Below, piece by piece: positions 16,920 through 24,957 of a stretch of DNA of 64,000 nt. The DNA is taken from the NCBI GenBank assembly GCA_038231255.1, contig JBBRLR010000017.1, positions 1 to 64,000 of the forward strand. Reading direction: 5' to 3'. The translations under genes and the position numbers were made by a program. The stretch comes from JALYUS01 sp038231255 (GTDB lineage: Bacteria; Chloroflexota; Chloroflexia; Thermomicrobiales; JALYUS01). The stretch's first letter is position 1, and every line of letters starts with the position of its first letter. Below the pieces are notes generated by a model. The model was not told where the DNA came from. It searched no databases and saw only the letters and a list, made by a program, of their open reading frames with translations.

Positions 16920-18182
16920 ATGATCGGGATCGGGACTGGGACGACTGAGAAGGATGCACGGCGGCTTTCACGCCGCACGATGCTTACCGGCTTCGCGGCG
17001 GCGGCGGGCGCGGCATTGCTCGCGGCCTGCGGCGGCAGCAAGGCAACCGACACGCCGAAACCGGCTGGCACGACGACGGGCGCGGCGACGACCGCGAGCG
17101 GCCAGGTCGGCGGCGCGACAACCGCCCCGACGACCGCCGCCAGTAGCGCAGTAGCCGCGACTCGACCGGCAGGCAGCACCACGGCGGGCAGCACGACCGC
17201 CCCGGCCAGCACTACTGCCGCCGCGAGCAGCGTGACGACCACCGGCACGACTGCCGCCAGCAGCGCGACGACTGGGACGCGCCCCGCCGGTTCGACCACA
17301 GCGGGGACAACATCGGGCACTACCGCTGCCAGTTCCGTCACCTCCAGCACGGCGGGCAAGTTCGCCGGCACAATCAAGATCGGCTCCAAGGACTTCACCG
17401 AGGAGTTCATCGTCGGCAACATGTACGCCCTGCTGATCGAGGCGGCGGGCGGCAAGGTGGACCGCAAACTGAACCTCGGCGGCACCCCCGTCTGTCAGGC
17501 GGCGATGGAGAAGGGCGATCTCGACCTGTATCCCGAGTACACCGGTACGGGGCTGCTCACCGTCCTGAAACTCCCCTCCAACACCGACGCGAAGCAGGTC
17601 TACGATGCGGTCGCCAAGGGGTACAAGGACAAGTACAACTTCGTCTGGCTCGATCCCGCGCCGATGAACGACACCCAGGCGCTGGCGATGACGAGCGCGG
17701 GCTCGACGAAGTTCGGCGTCACGAAGATTTCGGACATCGTCGCCAAGGCGGACCAACTGACGATGATCGGCCCGCCCGAGTTCGAGCAGCGCGAGGACGG
17801 CCTGCCGGGGATCATGAAGGCGTACGGAAACTTCAAGCTGAAGAAGTACATCGGCGTTGATCCCGGCCTGAAGTACAAGGGGCTGATTGACGGCCAGGCG
17901 GACATCGCCGTTGCCTTCAGCACGGACGGCGACATCGCGGTGAACAAACTTGTCGTGTTGCAGGACGACAAAAAGCTCTTCCCGATCTACCAGATCACGC
18001 CGGTCGTCACGCAGAAGGCGCTCGACGCCAGCCCCGGTATCCGGGACGCGCTGAACAAAGTCGCGCCCTTGCTGACAGACACGGTGATGTCCACGCTCAA
18101 CTACGAGGTGGACGGCAAGAAGCGGGAGCCGGCGGATGTCGCCAAGGAGTTCCTGACTGCGCAAGGGCTGCTGAAGAAGTAA
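16920..18182 (+). CDS. Osmoprotectant-binding lipoprotein (OpuCC/OsmF-like)
   Basis: 420 residues; GAGGAGG precedes the ATG. The leader has a twin-arginine motif (SRRTMLTG, about 18-25) and the lipobox LLAAC with the Cys near 40. An extreme Ala/Thr/Ser linker spans about 45-140. The binding domain begins IKIGSKDFTEEFIVGNMYA and shows DLYPEYTGTG, both characteristic of the OpuC/ProX-type quaternary-amine binding fold. It captures the solute outside the membrane for the flanking permeases. Confidence 0.9.
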   Translation: MIGIGTGTTEKDARRLSRRTMLTGFAAAAGAALLAACGGSKATDTPKPAGTTTGAATTASGQVGGATTAPTTAASSAVAATRPAGSTTAGSTTAPASTTAAASSVTTTGTTAASSATTGTRPAGSTTAGTTSGTTAASSVTSSTAGKFAGTIKIGSKDFTEEFIVGNMYALLIEAAGGKVDRKLNLGGTPVCQAAMEKGDLDLYPEYTGTGLLTVLKLPSNTDAKQVYDAVAKGYKDKYNFVWLDPAPMNDTQALAMTSAGSTKFGVTKISDIVAKADQLTMIGPPEFEQREDGLPGIMKAYGNFKLKKYIGVDPGLKYKGLIDGQADIAVAFSTDGDIAVNKLVVLQDDKKLFPIYQITPVVTQKALDASPGIRDALNKVAPLLTDTVMSTLNYEVDGKKREPADVAKEFLTAQGLLKK

Positions 18183-18185
18183 GGG

Positions 18186-18322
18186 AACCTCACCCCCTGC
18201 CCCTCTCCATTGCGATGGAGAGGGGAGCGACCTTCTCGGAGGTGCAATGTTTGGGGAAGGTCACGATAGTTCGGGCAAGTCACCCCTCTCCATCGCAATG
18301 GAGAGGGGCAGGGGGTGAGGTT
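18186..18322. repeat. Large inverted repeat, CCCCTCTCC family, copies 2 and 3
   Basis: Two copies face each other: 18186-18229 and 18280-18322. Each contains a self-complementary CCCCTCTCCAT-TG-ATGGAGAGGGG-type hairpin next to a CAGGGGGTGAGG tail. The pair fills the space between the binding-protein gene and the ATPase gene within one operon and could affect read-through or mRNA stability. Confidence 0.88.
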
Positions 18323-18327
18323 GTAGC

Positions 18328-19305
18328 GTGCGGGCAATCTACTTCGATCACGTCTCCAAACAGTTTCCCGGCGCGGCACGCCCGGCGGTGAACGAATGCA
18401 GCCTCGAAGTCGAGGCGGGGTCGTTCGTCTGCCTGGTCGGGCCGTCCGGGTGCGGCAAGACGACGCTCCTGAAAATGGTCAACCGCCTGTACGAGCCGAC
18501 GGGCGGCAGGATTTTCCTCGACGACGCCGAAATTCGCCAGATGCCGGTGACGGAACTGCGCCGCAAGATCGGCTACGTCATCCAACAGGTTGGCTTGTTC
18601 CCGCACATGACGGTGGCGAAGAACATCGCCGTCGTGCCGCAACTGCTCGGCTGGAAACGCGAGAAGATCGCCGCCCGCACGGACGAACTGCTCGCGCTGA
18701 TCGGCCTGCCGCCCGGGGAATACCGGAGCCGCTACCCGGCGCAACTCTCCGGCGGTCAGCAGCAGCGCGTCGGGCTGGCGCGGGCATTGGCTGCCGATCC
18801 CGGTTTTATGCTGATGGACGAGCCGTTCGGCGCGATTGACGCGATCACCCGCACCGGCTTGCAGGACGAGATGGCCCGCCTCCAGCGGACGCTCAAGAAG
18901 ACGATCCTCTTTGTCACCCATGATGTCGAGGAGGCGCTACGGCTCGGCGACTTGATCGTCGTGATGCGGGACGGCAAGATCGTCCAATCCGGCACGCCGC
19001 TCAGTGTGCTGACCCAGCCTGCCGACGCATTTGTCCACGACTTGCTCGGCGCGGACGACATGGTGCGGCAGTTGGGGCTGCTCCGCGTCGAGGAGACGAT
19101 GGAGGCGGTGCGGGACGGCGTGCGCCGCAGCGACGGACCGACGATCGGGCGCGATGACGACCTCCGCCATGCGCTCTCGCTCCTCCTGCGTAGCGATGCA
19201 AACACCTTGACGGTGATGGAGGGCGAAACGGCGGTCGGCACGCTGACGCTCGATCAGATCCACCGCGCGATATTGGCGGAGAAGACCGATGCAGTACATC
19301 ATTGA
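18328..19305 (+). CDS. Osmoprotectant ABC transporter ATP-binding protein (OpuCA/ProV-like)
   Basis: 325 residues with a GTG start directly after the inverted repeat. Walker A GPSGCGKTT (about 35-43), the signature LSGGQQQR (about 135-142), Walker B FMLMDEPFGAID and the switch His (FVTHD) are all present. The C-terminal part carries one CBS-like segment (DGPTIGRDDDLRHALSLLLR) typical of the OpuCA group. It powers the importer formed with the two permeases. It overlaps the next gene by 17 nt. Confidence 0.92.
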   Translation: MRAIYFDHVSKQFPGAARPAVNECSLEVEAGSFVCLVGPSGCGKTTLLKMVNRLYEPTGGRIFLDDAEIRQMPVTELRRKIGYVIQQVGLFPHMTVAKNIAVVPQLLGWKREKIAARTDELLALIGLPPGEYRSRYPAQLSGGQQQRVGLARALAADPGFMLMDEPFGAIDAITRTGLQDEMARLQRTLKKTILFVTHDVEEALRLGDLIVVMRDGKIVQSGTPLSVLTQPADAFVHDLLGADDMVRQLGLLRVEETMEAVRDGVRRSDGPTIGRDDDLRHALSLLLRSDANTLTVMEGETAVGTLTLDQIHRAILAEKTDAVHH

Positions 19306-19972
19306 CAACCCGGATATCGTCCGGGATTTGCTGCTTCGGCATCTTCAAATTACGGCAATTGCGCTCGGCATCGCGCTGGCGATTGCCCTGCCGCTCGGCC
19401 TGCTCGTCAACCGCTACCGCTGGCTCGCGGTGCCGATTGTCGGGACACTCGGCATCCTCTACACGATCCCCAGCCTCGCGCTGATCATCCTACTCATCCC
19501 TGCCTTCGGGCTTGGCTCGAAATCGGTAATCATCGCCCTAATTATCTACGCGCAGATCATCCTCGTGCGCAACATCCTCGTCGGCCTGCAATCCGTCAGT
19601 CCCGCGATGCTCGAAGCGGCGCGCGGGATGGGCATGAACGCGTGGCAGATGTGGTGGCGCGTGCAGTTCCCGCTCGCCCTGCCGATCATGCTGGCGGGAT
19701 TGCGGATCGCGGCGGTCGTCGTCATCGGCATCGCCACCATCGGCGCGAAGTTCGGCGCGGGCGGGCTAGGCAGGCTCTTGTTCGACGGTATCTCCGGCAA
19801 CCGCTACGACAAAATCTGGGCCGGGGCGATCACCGTCTCCGCTCTCGCCTTCGCGATCAACGGGCTGCTCCTGCTCCTCGAACGCGCCTGCGACCCCGCC
19901 CGCCGTGCCCGCATGCCCCGCCGACGCGCCACGCGCGATGTCAGTGAAGGCCTCACGCCGATTCCGGGATAG
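19289..19972 (+). CDS. Osmoprotectant ABC transporter permease 2 (OpuCD/OsmY-like)
   Basis: 227 residues, starting inside the end of the ATPase gene, which suggests translational coupling. It has about five or six hydrophobic helices and the permease loop EAARGMGMNAWQMWWRVQFP that meets the ATPase. It pairs with the permease at 16230. The four genes (permease, binding protein, ATPase, permease) form a full importer. The C-terminus ends in a basic tail. Its stop codon lies at the edge of another palindromic repeat. Confidence 0.9.
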   Translation: MQYIIDNPDIVRDLLLRHLQITAIALGIALAIALPLGLLVNRYRWLAVPIVGTLGILYTIPSLALIILLIPAFGLGSKSVIIALIIYAQIILVRNILVGLQSVSPAMLEAARGMGMNAWQMWWRVQFPLALPIMLAGLRIAAVVVIGIATIGAKFGAGGLGRLLFDGISGNRYDKIWAGAITVSALAFAINGLLLLLERACDPARRARMPRRRATRDVSEGLTPIPG

Positions 19973-20068
19973 GTAGCGTAGGCTTTCAGCCTGCGTCCCT
20001 GCATCATTGTCGCAGTCTGGAAAGCCCGCGCTACCAGGTCGGGACGCAGGCTGAAGCCTACGCTACCC
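19972..20068. repeat. Inverted repeat, GTAGCGTAGGCTTCAGCCTGCG family, copy 1
   Basis: Arms at 19972-19999 and 20041-20068 match over 28 nt with one extra T in the left arm. They start with GGTAGCGTAGGCTT and end with the complement. A second copy with slightly decayed arms is at 28028-28106. The hairpin could end transcription of the importer operon. Confidence 0.9.
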
Positions 20069-20153
20069 GGTTGTAGTCTCGGAATATCCCACCGAGCCAT
20101 GCGTTGACAACTGCGCGGAACAATCGTAATCGGAAATCAAAAAGGAGGTCGCG

Positions 20154-20573
20154 ATGCAGATTGACACGACGACGGACTTCGGCAAGCGCGTCGAGCGACG
20201 CTTGCGCGAGGAGCAGATTATCTGGCTCACCACGGCAGGTCAGGACGGGACGCCGCAGCCAAGCCCGGTCTGGTTCCTGTGGGAAGGCGAGACGGCCTTG
20301 ATTTTCAGCAAGCCGAACACGCCGAAGCTCCGCAACATCGCGCGGAACGCGAAGGTGTCGCTCCACTTCGATGGCGACGGGCGGGGCGGCAACATCGTCG
20401 TCCTCACCGGCGAGGCGCGGATCGTCGAACCGACACCAACCGTCGCCGAGATCCCTACGTACATAACCAAGTATGCCGAGGGGATCAAGCGCATGGGCTC
20501 GACGCCGGAACAGATGGCGGCGGAATACTCGCGGGCGATCCGCGTCACACCAACGGATGTGCGCGGGCACTAA
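20154..20573 (+). CDS. PPOX-class flavin/F420-dependent oxidoreductase (Rv3369-like)
   Basis: 139 residues with a very strong ribosome site, AAAAAGGAGG, before the ATG. The split-barrel pyridoxamine-phosphate-oxidase-like fold is indicated by IIWLTTAGQDGTPQPSPVWF (near 23-42), then FSKPNTPKLRNI and VSLHFDGDGRGG. Proteins of this type bind FMN or F420 and reduce small organic substrates; the substrate is unknown. It stands alone between an inverted repeat and a convergent acetyltransferase gene. Confidence 0.85.
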   Translation: MQIDTTTDFGKRVERRLREEQIIWLTTAGQDGTPQPSPVWFLWEGETALIFSKPNTPKLRNIARNAKVSLHFDGDGRGGNIVVLTGEARIVEPTPTVAEIPTYITKYAEGIKRMGSTPEQMAAEYSRAIRVTPTDVRGH

Positions 20574-20618
20574 CGCGGAAGCCCACCCCCGACCCCTGCC
20601 GCCAACTGCGCGGACAAG

Positions 20619-20649
20619 AAAAAGTGGCGACGCTGGGGAACGTCGCCAC
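20619..20649 (-). terminator. Intrinsic terminator for the acetyltransferase operon
   Basis: GTGGCGACG (20624-20632) and CGTCGCCAC (20641-20649) form a perfect 9-bp stem with an 8-nt loop. On the minus strand the hairpin is followed by TTTTTCTT, the usual form of a rho-independent terminator. It lies about 250 nt beyond the acetyltransferase stop. Confidence 0.65.
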
Positions 20650-20895
20650 GGGGAGGGGAAGGGGGAAGGAAGAGTCTCTTTTCAGTTGGCCCGTTCGCTG
20701 CGGATTGTCCGCGTCCGCGATACCCGCAGGACCCAGGCAACCGGTGCGTCCGGTGCTTCGCTGTTGTCTCCACTATAGCAAGCATGATGCCACGACCGCA
20801 CCGCCCATCCGGCCAGTCTGCGAGCAGGCCAATCGGACAGGTACCGACCGACCCAATTGAACCGTACCGCAACATAGGCGGTCGAGCGCGTGCAT

Positions 20896-21834
20896 TTAGA
20901 TCGCTTTTTCGAGGGTGGCGGAGGTCGGTGCGGCAAAGCCCGCATGCGTGCCGAGTCCGACGACACGGTAGCCCATCCGCTCGTAGAAGGCGCGCTGGCG
21001 GGGCAGAGCGAGGCGGACGCTGAACTGCGTGCGTGTCAGGCCCATCGCCCGCGCCCGCGCCTCGGCATACGCGATCAGTGCACCGCCGATGCCATGCTGG
21101 CGATAGTCGGGCAGCACGGCGAGCCGGAAGAGATAGAGATGATCGCCCTTCGACTCGAAGAATTGACAACCGACGATTGAGTTTTCCTTCACTGCGAGCG
21201 CGACCCGCGCTGTCCCCATCAGCGCGCGCACGCTCTCTTCGGTCTCGCTGAGCGCGCCGGAGGGCGGGGCGAGATTTGCCTGCTCCGCGAAGGCCGCTCG
21301 GAGCACGCTGACCACGGCGGGCACATCGGCGTCGGTCGCCTCCCGGATCGTGAAATCGTCGGGCTTCATTCGCCACTCCTCGCCGTGAGTCGCTTTTTCC
21401 ATCGTCCAGCCCGAGTCGGTCGTCTCCGTGACGCAGTAGCCGAGCCGCTCGTAGTAGTCCCGGTTCTCCGGCATCGCGCGACGCACGCCGAGGCGCATGC
21501 AGGGCAGACCCTTCTGCACCGCCCGTCCCTCGGCATACTCCATAAGCGCACGGCCGATCCCCCGCCGCTGATACGTGGGCAGCACCCCAAGCCGGAAAAG
21601 GAAACAGTGATCCGCTTCGAAGGCATAGAACAGACACCCAACAACGGTCTCACCCGCGACCGCGAGGACCACCGGGAATGTCGCGATCATCCCACGCGTG
21701 CCCTCAACTGTGTCGCTGAACGCGCCGGACGGCCCATTGGGCCGTAGCCGGTAGGGCCCATTCGCCGCCCGCAGCACCACGAGGATAACCGCAGCGTCCG
21801 CGTCCGTCGCTTCGCGAAGGAGGAAATCAGGCAT
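20896..21834 (-). CDS. Tandem-domain GNAT acetyltransferase
   Basis: 312 residues from the ATG at 21834, which overlaps the stop of the GH1 gene by 8 nt. Two GNAT domains are present, about 1-150 and 157-312, each with the acetyl-CoA-binding pattern: YQRRGIGRALMEYAE in the first and YRQHGIGGALIAYAE in the second, and each beginning with an IREATDAD-like strand. The halves are clearly related, so the protein arose by internal duplication. The substrate is unknown. Confidence 0.87.
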   Translation of the reverse strand: MPDFLLREATDADAAVILVVLRAANGPYRLRPNGPSGAFSDTVEGTRGMIATFPVVLAVAGETVVGCLFYAFEADHCFLFRLGVLPTYQRRGIGRALMEYAEGRAVQKGLPCMRLGVRRAMPENRDYYERLGYCVTETTDSGWTMEKATHGEEWRMKPDDFTIREATDADVPAVVSVLRAAFAEQANLAPPSGALSETEESVRALMGTARVALAVKENSIVGCQFFESKGDHLYLFRLAVLPDYRQHGIGGALIAYAEARARAMGLTRTQFSVRLALPRQRAFYERMGYRVVGLGTHAGFAAPTSATLEKAI

Positions 21835-23161
21835 CGCGAACTTCGCCCTCGGCGATGACGCGGGCATACCAGTGACCGCTCTCTTTGAGGGTGCGGGCCT
21901 GGGTGGCGAAATCGGTGAAGGCAAGGCCGAAACGGGTGCTGAGGCCGCCGGGGAAGGCGAACGAGTCCATCAGCGTCCAATGGAAGTAGCCTCGGAGCGG
22001 CACGCCCGCGTCGAGCGCGCGGAGCATCTGCGGGAAGATGGCGCGGAGGTATTCGAGCCGGGCGCGGTCGTGGATAACACCCTGCGCGTCTGGCTCGGCG
22101 TTGTCGGGTGCGCCGTTGCCGGTAATCAGGATGTCGGCGGGCGCGTACTCCCGCTGCACGCGCGTCAGGGCGTCGTATAAGCCCTCAATCCTGTCGTCTG
22201 GCGGTTCGTTCTCCGGCGACAAGCGTGCCGCCATAACCGGTAGGGATGAATCCTCACGGATCATGGCGTAGGTGGCGTAGTTGACGCCGAGGAAGTCTAT
22301 TGGGGTGGCGATGGTCGCCATGTCCGCAGTGCGTATTTCCGGTGCGTCCGCCCCGAACAATTCCATCAGATCGTTCGGATACGCGCCACGAAAGAGCGGA
22401 TCGAGATACCAGCGGTTGGCGAACCCGTCGTACCGGACGGCCGCCGACAGATCCGCCTCGCGATCTGTCGCCGGATAGCAGGGCATGACGCCGACCGCAA
22501 TGCCGACGCGCGTCGCCGCAGTGCCGTTCGCGCGCAGCACCGACACCGCCTCGCCGTGCGAGACGAGCAGGTTGTGCGCCACCTGCAAACCTGTTTTCCA
22601 GTTGCGGACTCCCGGCGCGTTCTCGCCCGTGATGTGGCCGTGATAGGCGACGTGCCACGGCTCGTTGTGCGTCACCCAATGCGCGACACGGTCGCCGAGG
22701 CGGCGGGAAAGCGTGTCGGCGTACTCCGCGAAGGCGGAAATTGCGTCGCGGTTCGCCCAGCCGCCCCGATCCTGCACAGCCTGCGGCAGATCGCCGTGGT
22801 AGAGCGTGAGGTAGGGCGCGATATTCGCGGCGAGCAGGGCATCCACGACGCGCTCGTAGTGATCCAGCCCCGCCTGATTTAGCCGTCCATACCCGTCCGG
22901 GTAGATGCGCGACCACGCGACCGAGAAGCGGTACGCGTTGACGCCGAGCCGCCGCATCAGGTCAATATCGTCGCGGTAGCGATGATACGAGTCGCACGCG
23001 ACATCGCCGGTGCTGCCATCGCGCACCTTGCCCGGCGTGTGCGCGAAGCGATCCCAGATCGTCTCGCCCCGCCCCTCTTCGCGCACCGCCCCCTCAGTCT
23101 GATACGCCGAGGTCGTCGTGCCCCACACAAAGTCACCCGGGAAAAACGTCGCCACACGCAC
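21827..23161 (-). CDS. Glycoside hydrolase family 1 protein lacking the catalytic nucleophile
   Basis: 444 residues from a GTG at 23161; ATG 23209 is an alternative without a ribosome site. The GH1 fold is clear from FPGDFVWGTTTSAYQTEGA (about 7-25), THNEPW with the acid/base Glu near 167, and GYFHWTLMDSF near the end. However, the family's I-T-E-N-G nucleophile motif reads ITGNG at 346-350, replacing Glu by Gly (codon GGC). The usual YHWDLP is YHGDLP and the sugar-binding NFEW is SFAF. It may be inactive, or act as a transferase or binding protein. Confidence 0.85.
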   Translation of the reverse strand: MRVATFFPGDFVWGTTTSAYQTEGAVREEGRGETIWDRFAHTPGKVRDGSTGDVACDSYHRYRDDIDLMRRLGVNAYRFSVAWSRIYPDGYGRLNQAGLDHYERVVDALLAANIAPYLTLYHGDLPQAVQDRGGWANRDAISAFAEYADTLSRRLGDRVAHWVTHNEPWHVAYHGHITGENAPGVRNWKTGLQVAHNLLVSHGEAVSVLRANGTAATRVGIAVGVMPCYPATDREADLSAAVRYDGFANRWYLDPLFRGAYPNDLMELFGADAPEIRTADMATIATPIDFLGVNYATYAMIREDSSLPVMAARLSPENEPPDDRIEGLYDALTRVQREYAPADILITGNGAPDNAEPDAQGVIHDRARLEYLRAIFPQMLRALDAGVPLRGYFHWTLMDSFAFPGGLSTRFGLAFTDFATQARTLKESGHWYARVIAEGEVRDA

Positions 23162-23282
23162 CTCACCCACGACTGCACGCCAACCCCACGCATTGCATGA
23201 TACACGCATACGAATCTCGTGTTCGATCGGGCGAGATGGTAAAGATGTGGTAGCCTCTCGTGCATGCCGTCGCCGATCTGAT

Positions 23283-23440
23283 CTGTCCCCCAAATCTTGG
23301 TCCACCGCGATATGTTAGAAATAACGTTATCGAGAGAGGAGGACAGGATGCGCACATCACGGTTCACCGAGCAACAGGTCGTCGCGGCCCTGCGCCAGGT
23401 CGAAAACGGTACAGCGGTCGGGGCGGGAGAGCTAGCATCA
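23283..23440 (+). pseudogene. Remnant of an IS3-family insertion sequence (left end and orfA start)
   Basis: A possible terminal repeat begins TGTCCCCCAAATCTTGG at 23283. GAGGAGGACAGG precedes an ATG at 23348 that opens MRTSRFTEQQVVAALRQVEN, the characteristic start of IS3-family OrfA transposases. Similarity stops after about 29 codons (near 23437) and the helix-turn-helix core is absent. Only the first about 150 nt of the element remain, between the GH1 start and the end of the epimerase gene. Confidence 0.75.
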
Positions 23441-23451
23441 TGCGGCTACAT

Positions 23452-24462
23452 TCACTCCTTATTTGCCAGGAGTTCGCGCTCGCGTTCGGGGCGGAGGCCG
23501 CAGGGGCGGGGGGCGTCGGGGGGCTGGGTCGCGTCCCAGGCGAGGGTATCGCGGATCGTCTCGGCGACGGGGCGGAAGGTCAGCCCAGCAGCGATGGCCT
23601 TGCCGGAGTTGATCGAATAAAAGCCCGCGCGTTCCGGCAGATTGGGAATCCAGAGCGGCAGTTCCGTGTACGGCTTCACCCCGGCGTCGAGCAGGAATCG
23701 CTCGTCCGCCCAGACGAAGCGCGCGTCGCTACCGGTGATCGTTTTGCAGGTGTCGAGCAGTTCCCCGAAGGTCAACGTCTCATTCGGGCCGCGCGCGTTG
23801 TAGATGCCCGCCGCACCGGACTCGATCTCGATCTCGATCTCGATCTCGATCATCCGCACCGTCCACGCCGCCAGATCGCGGGCATCAATGAACCGGGCGG
23901 GGTGGCCCGGGCCGTCCGGCGCGAGCACATTGCCGCCCTGCGCGACGCGACGCGGCCAGTAGGTGAAACGATTGGTCGGGTCGTGCGGGCCGACGATCAG
24001 GCCGGGGCGGACGATCAGCGCCCGGCCCGGGAACGCGGCCTCCACCGCCCGTTCGCACAACACTTTCAGCGGCCCGTAGTTCGGCCCGGTCGCGTCCTCG
24101 ACCGTGGGATCGGCGATCGTCGCGAGGGGCGCGTCCTCGTCCATGTTGCGGATGCTCTGATCGCCGTAAACCGATGTGGTGGAGATAAAGGTGTAGTGCC
24201 CGACGTTCGACGCGAGCAACGCGGCGGACGCCCCGACGATGCGCGGCACCCGGCCATGCACGTCAATCGCCGCGTCCCACCGCCGACCTTCGAGCGCGGT
24301 CAGGTCGCCGTCGCGGTCGCCGCGCAATTTCTCGATGCCCGGAAAAAGATCGGCGTTGTGCTGTCCGCGATTGAAGAGCGTGACGGTATGCCCCCGCTCC
24401 AGCGCGGCCTCCGTCAAATGCCGCCCAAGAAAAAGCGTGCCGCCGAGGATGAGCAGCCGCAT
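23452..24462 (-). CDS. NAD-dependent epimerase/reductase-like SDR protein
   Basis: 336 residues from the ATG at 24462, with GGAAGGGG 6-7 nt upstream. It opens MRLLILGGTLFLGRHLTEAA, the extended-SDR nucleotide-binding motif; STTSVYGDQ lies where the catalytic Ser/Tyr region is expected. The usual YxxxK is changed to a YGPLKVLCE segment, which still supplies Tyr and Lys. It is probably a nucleotide-sugar or isoflavone-reductase-like enzyme. A run of alternating Ile-Glu (IEIEIEIEIES) is encoded by a hexanucleotide repeat. Confidence 0.83.
   Translation of the reverse strand: MRLLILGGTLFLGRHLTEAALERGHTVTLFNRGQHNADLFPGIEKLRGDRDGDLTALEGRRWDAAIDVHGRVPRIVGASAALLASNVGHYTFISTTSVYGDQSIRNMDEDAPLATIADPTVEDATGPNYGPLKVLCERAVEAAFPGRALIVRPGLIVGPHDPTNRFTYWPRRVAQGGNVLAPDGPGHPARFIDARDLAAWTVRMIEIEIEIEIESGAAGIYNARGPNETLTFGELLDTCKTITGSDARFVWADERFLLDAGVKPYTELPLWIPNLPERAGFYSINSGKAIAAGLTFRPVAETIRDTLAWDATQPPDAPRPCGLRPERERELLANKE
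23821..23850. repeat. In-frame hexanucleotide microsatellite, 5 x CTCGAT
   Basis: Five exact copies of CTCGAT lie inside the epimerase coding region and encode the Ile-Glu run on the minus strand. Gain or loss of a unit would change the protein by two residues without shifting the frame. Confidence 0.95.
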
Positions 24463-24514
24463 TTCGGCCCCTTCCGTCAAGTCCTAACATGTGTACTTTG
24501 ACGATTTGAGAGAA

Positions 24515-24739
24515 TCAGGCATGCACAGGGAGCGCGACCTCGACAATAGTCGCGAGTGTCGTCGGCGCGGAAATCGTTTCGCCCTGTTCAGCGGCCACTT
24601 CGAGATAGAGTTCGATTGCTTCCCGGATATTGCGTTCAACTTCGGCGACCGTTTGGCCCGTCGTGATACAACCCGGCAAATCCGGCACATACGCGGCATA
24701 GTTCCCGGGCGCTTTTTCGATGACGACGGTGTATTTCAT
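24515..24739 (-). CDS. hicB: HicB-family antitoxin
   Basis: 74 residues from the ATG at 24739, preceded by AGGAGG. The sequence opens MKYTVVIEKAPGNYAAYVPD, continues LPGCITTGQTVAEVERNIREA and shows the short HicB fold (beta strands then a helix with AIELYLE). HicB proteins bind and block the HicA ribonuclease and repress their own operon. The start overlaps the HicA stop by ATGA, giving the hicA-hicB order. No obvious C-terminal DNA-binding domain beyond the short form is visible. Confidence 0.87.
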   Translation of the reverse strand: MKYTVVIEKAPGNYAAYVPDLPGCITTGQTVAEVERNIREAIELYLEVAAEQGETISAPTTLATIVEVALPVHA

Positions 24740-24957
24740 CCCGATTCCTCCTGTGGGCCTTTCCAGCCTGCCTGACGCTGAATATTGTGCCACGTTCCCT
24801 CGGGGATGTCATCGCGCGGATGGCCCGGTAGAACCACCCGCCCCGGTCGCTCCGGGTGCGTATAGACACGATGACTACCGCGCGTCCGGTTCAGCACCCA
24901 TCCGCCTTGTTCGAGACGACGGATGACATCACGGACTTTCGGCACGACGCACCCCAT
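24736..24957 (-). CDS. hicA: HicA-family toxin (mRNA interferase)
   Basis: 73 residues. The double-stranded-RNA-binding-like HicA fold is shown by VRDVIRRLEQGGWVLNRTRG, then GSHRVYTHP with the catalytic His, and GRVVLPGHP. HicA cleaves mRNA in the cytoplasm. The ATG at 24957 lies within the last 29 nt of the upstream glycosyltransferase gene; a GTG at 24945 gives a slightly shorter protein closer to the family's usual length. It is coupled to hicB. Confidence 0.87.
   Translation of the reverse strand: MGCVVPKVRDVIRRLEQGGWVLNRTRGSHRVYTHPERPGRVVLPGHPRDDIPEGTWHNIQRQAGWKGPQEESG

Noticed and set aside
20570..21637. 355-codon minus-strand frame across the acetyltransferase gene
   Set aside because: It is Arg/Ala/Pro-rich, runs through the terminator hairpin at 20624-20649 and is a frame-shifted shadow of the real two-domain GNAT protein.
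23260..24501. 413-codon plus-strand frame opposite the epimerase
   Set aside because: It contains an LDLDLDLD run that is only the complement of the CTCGAT repeat, crosses the IS3 remnant and shows no motif.
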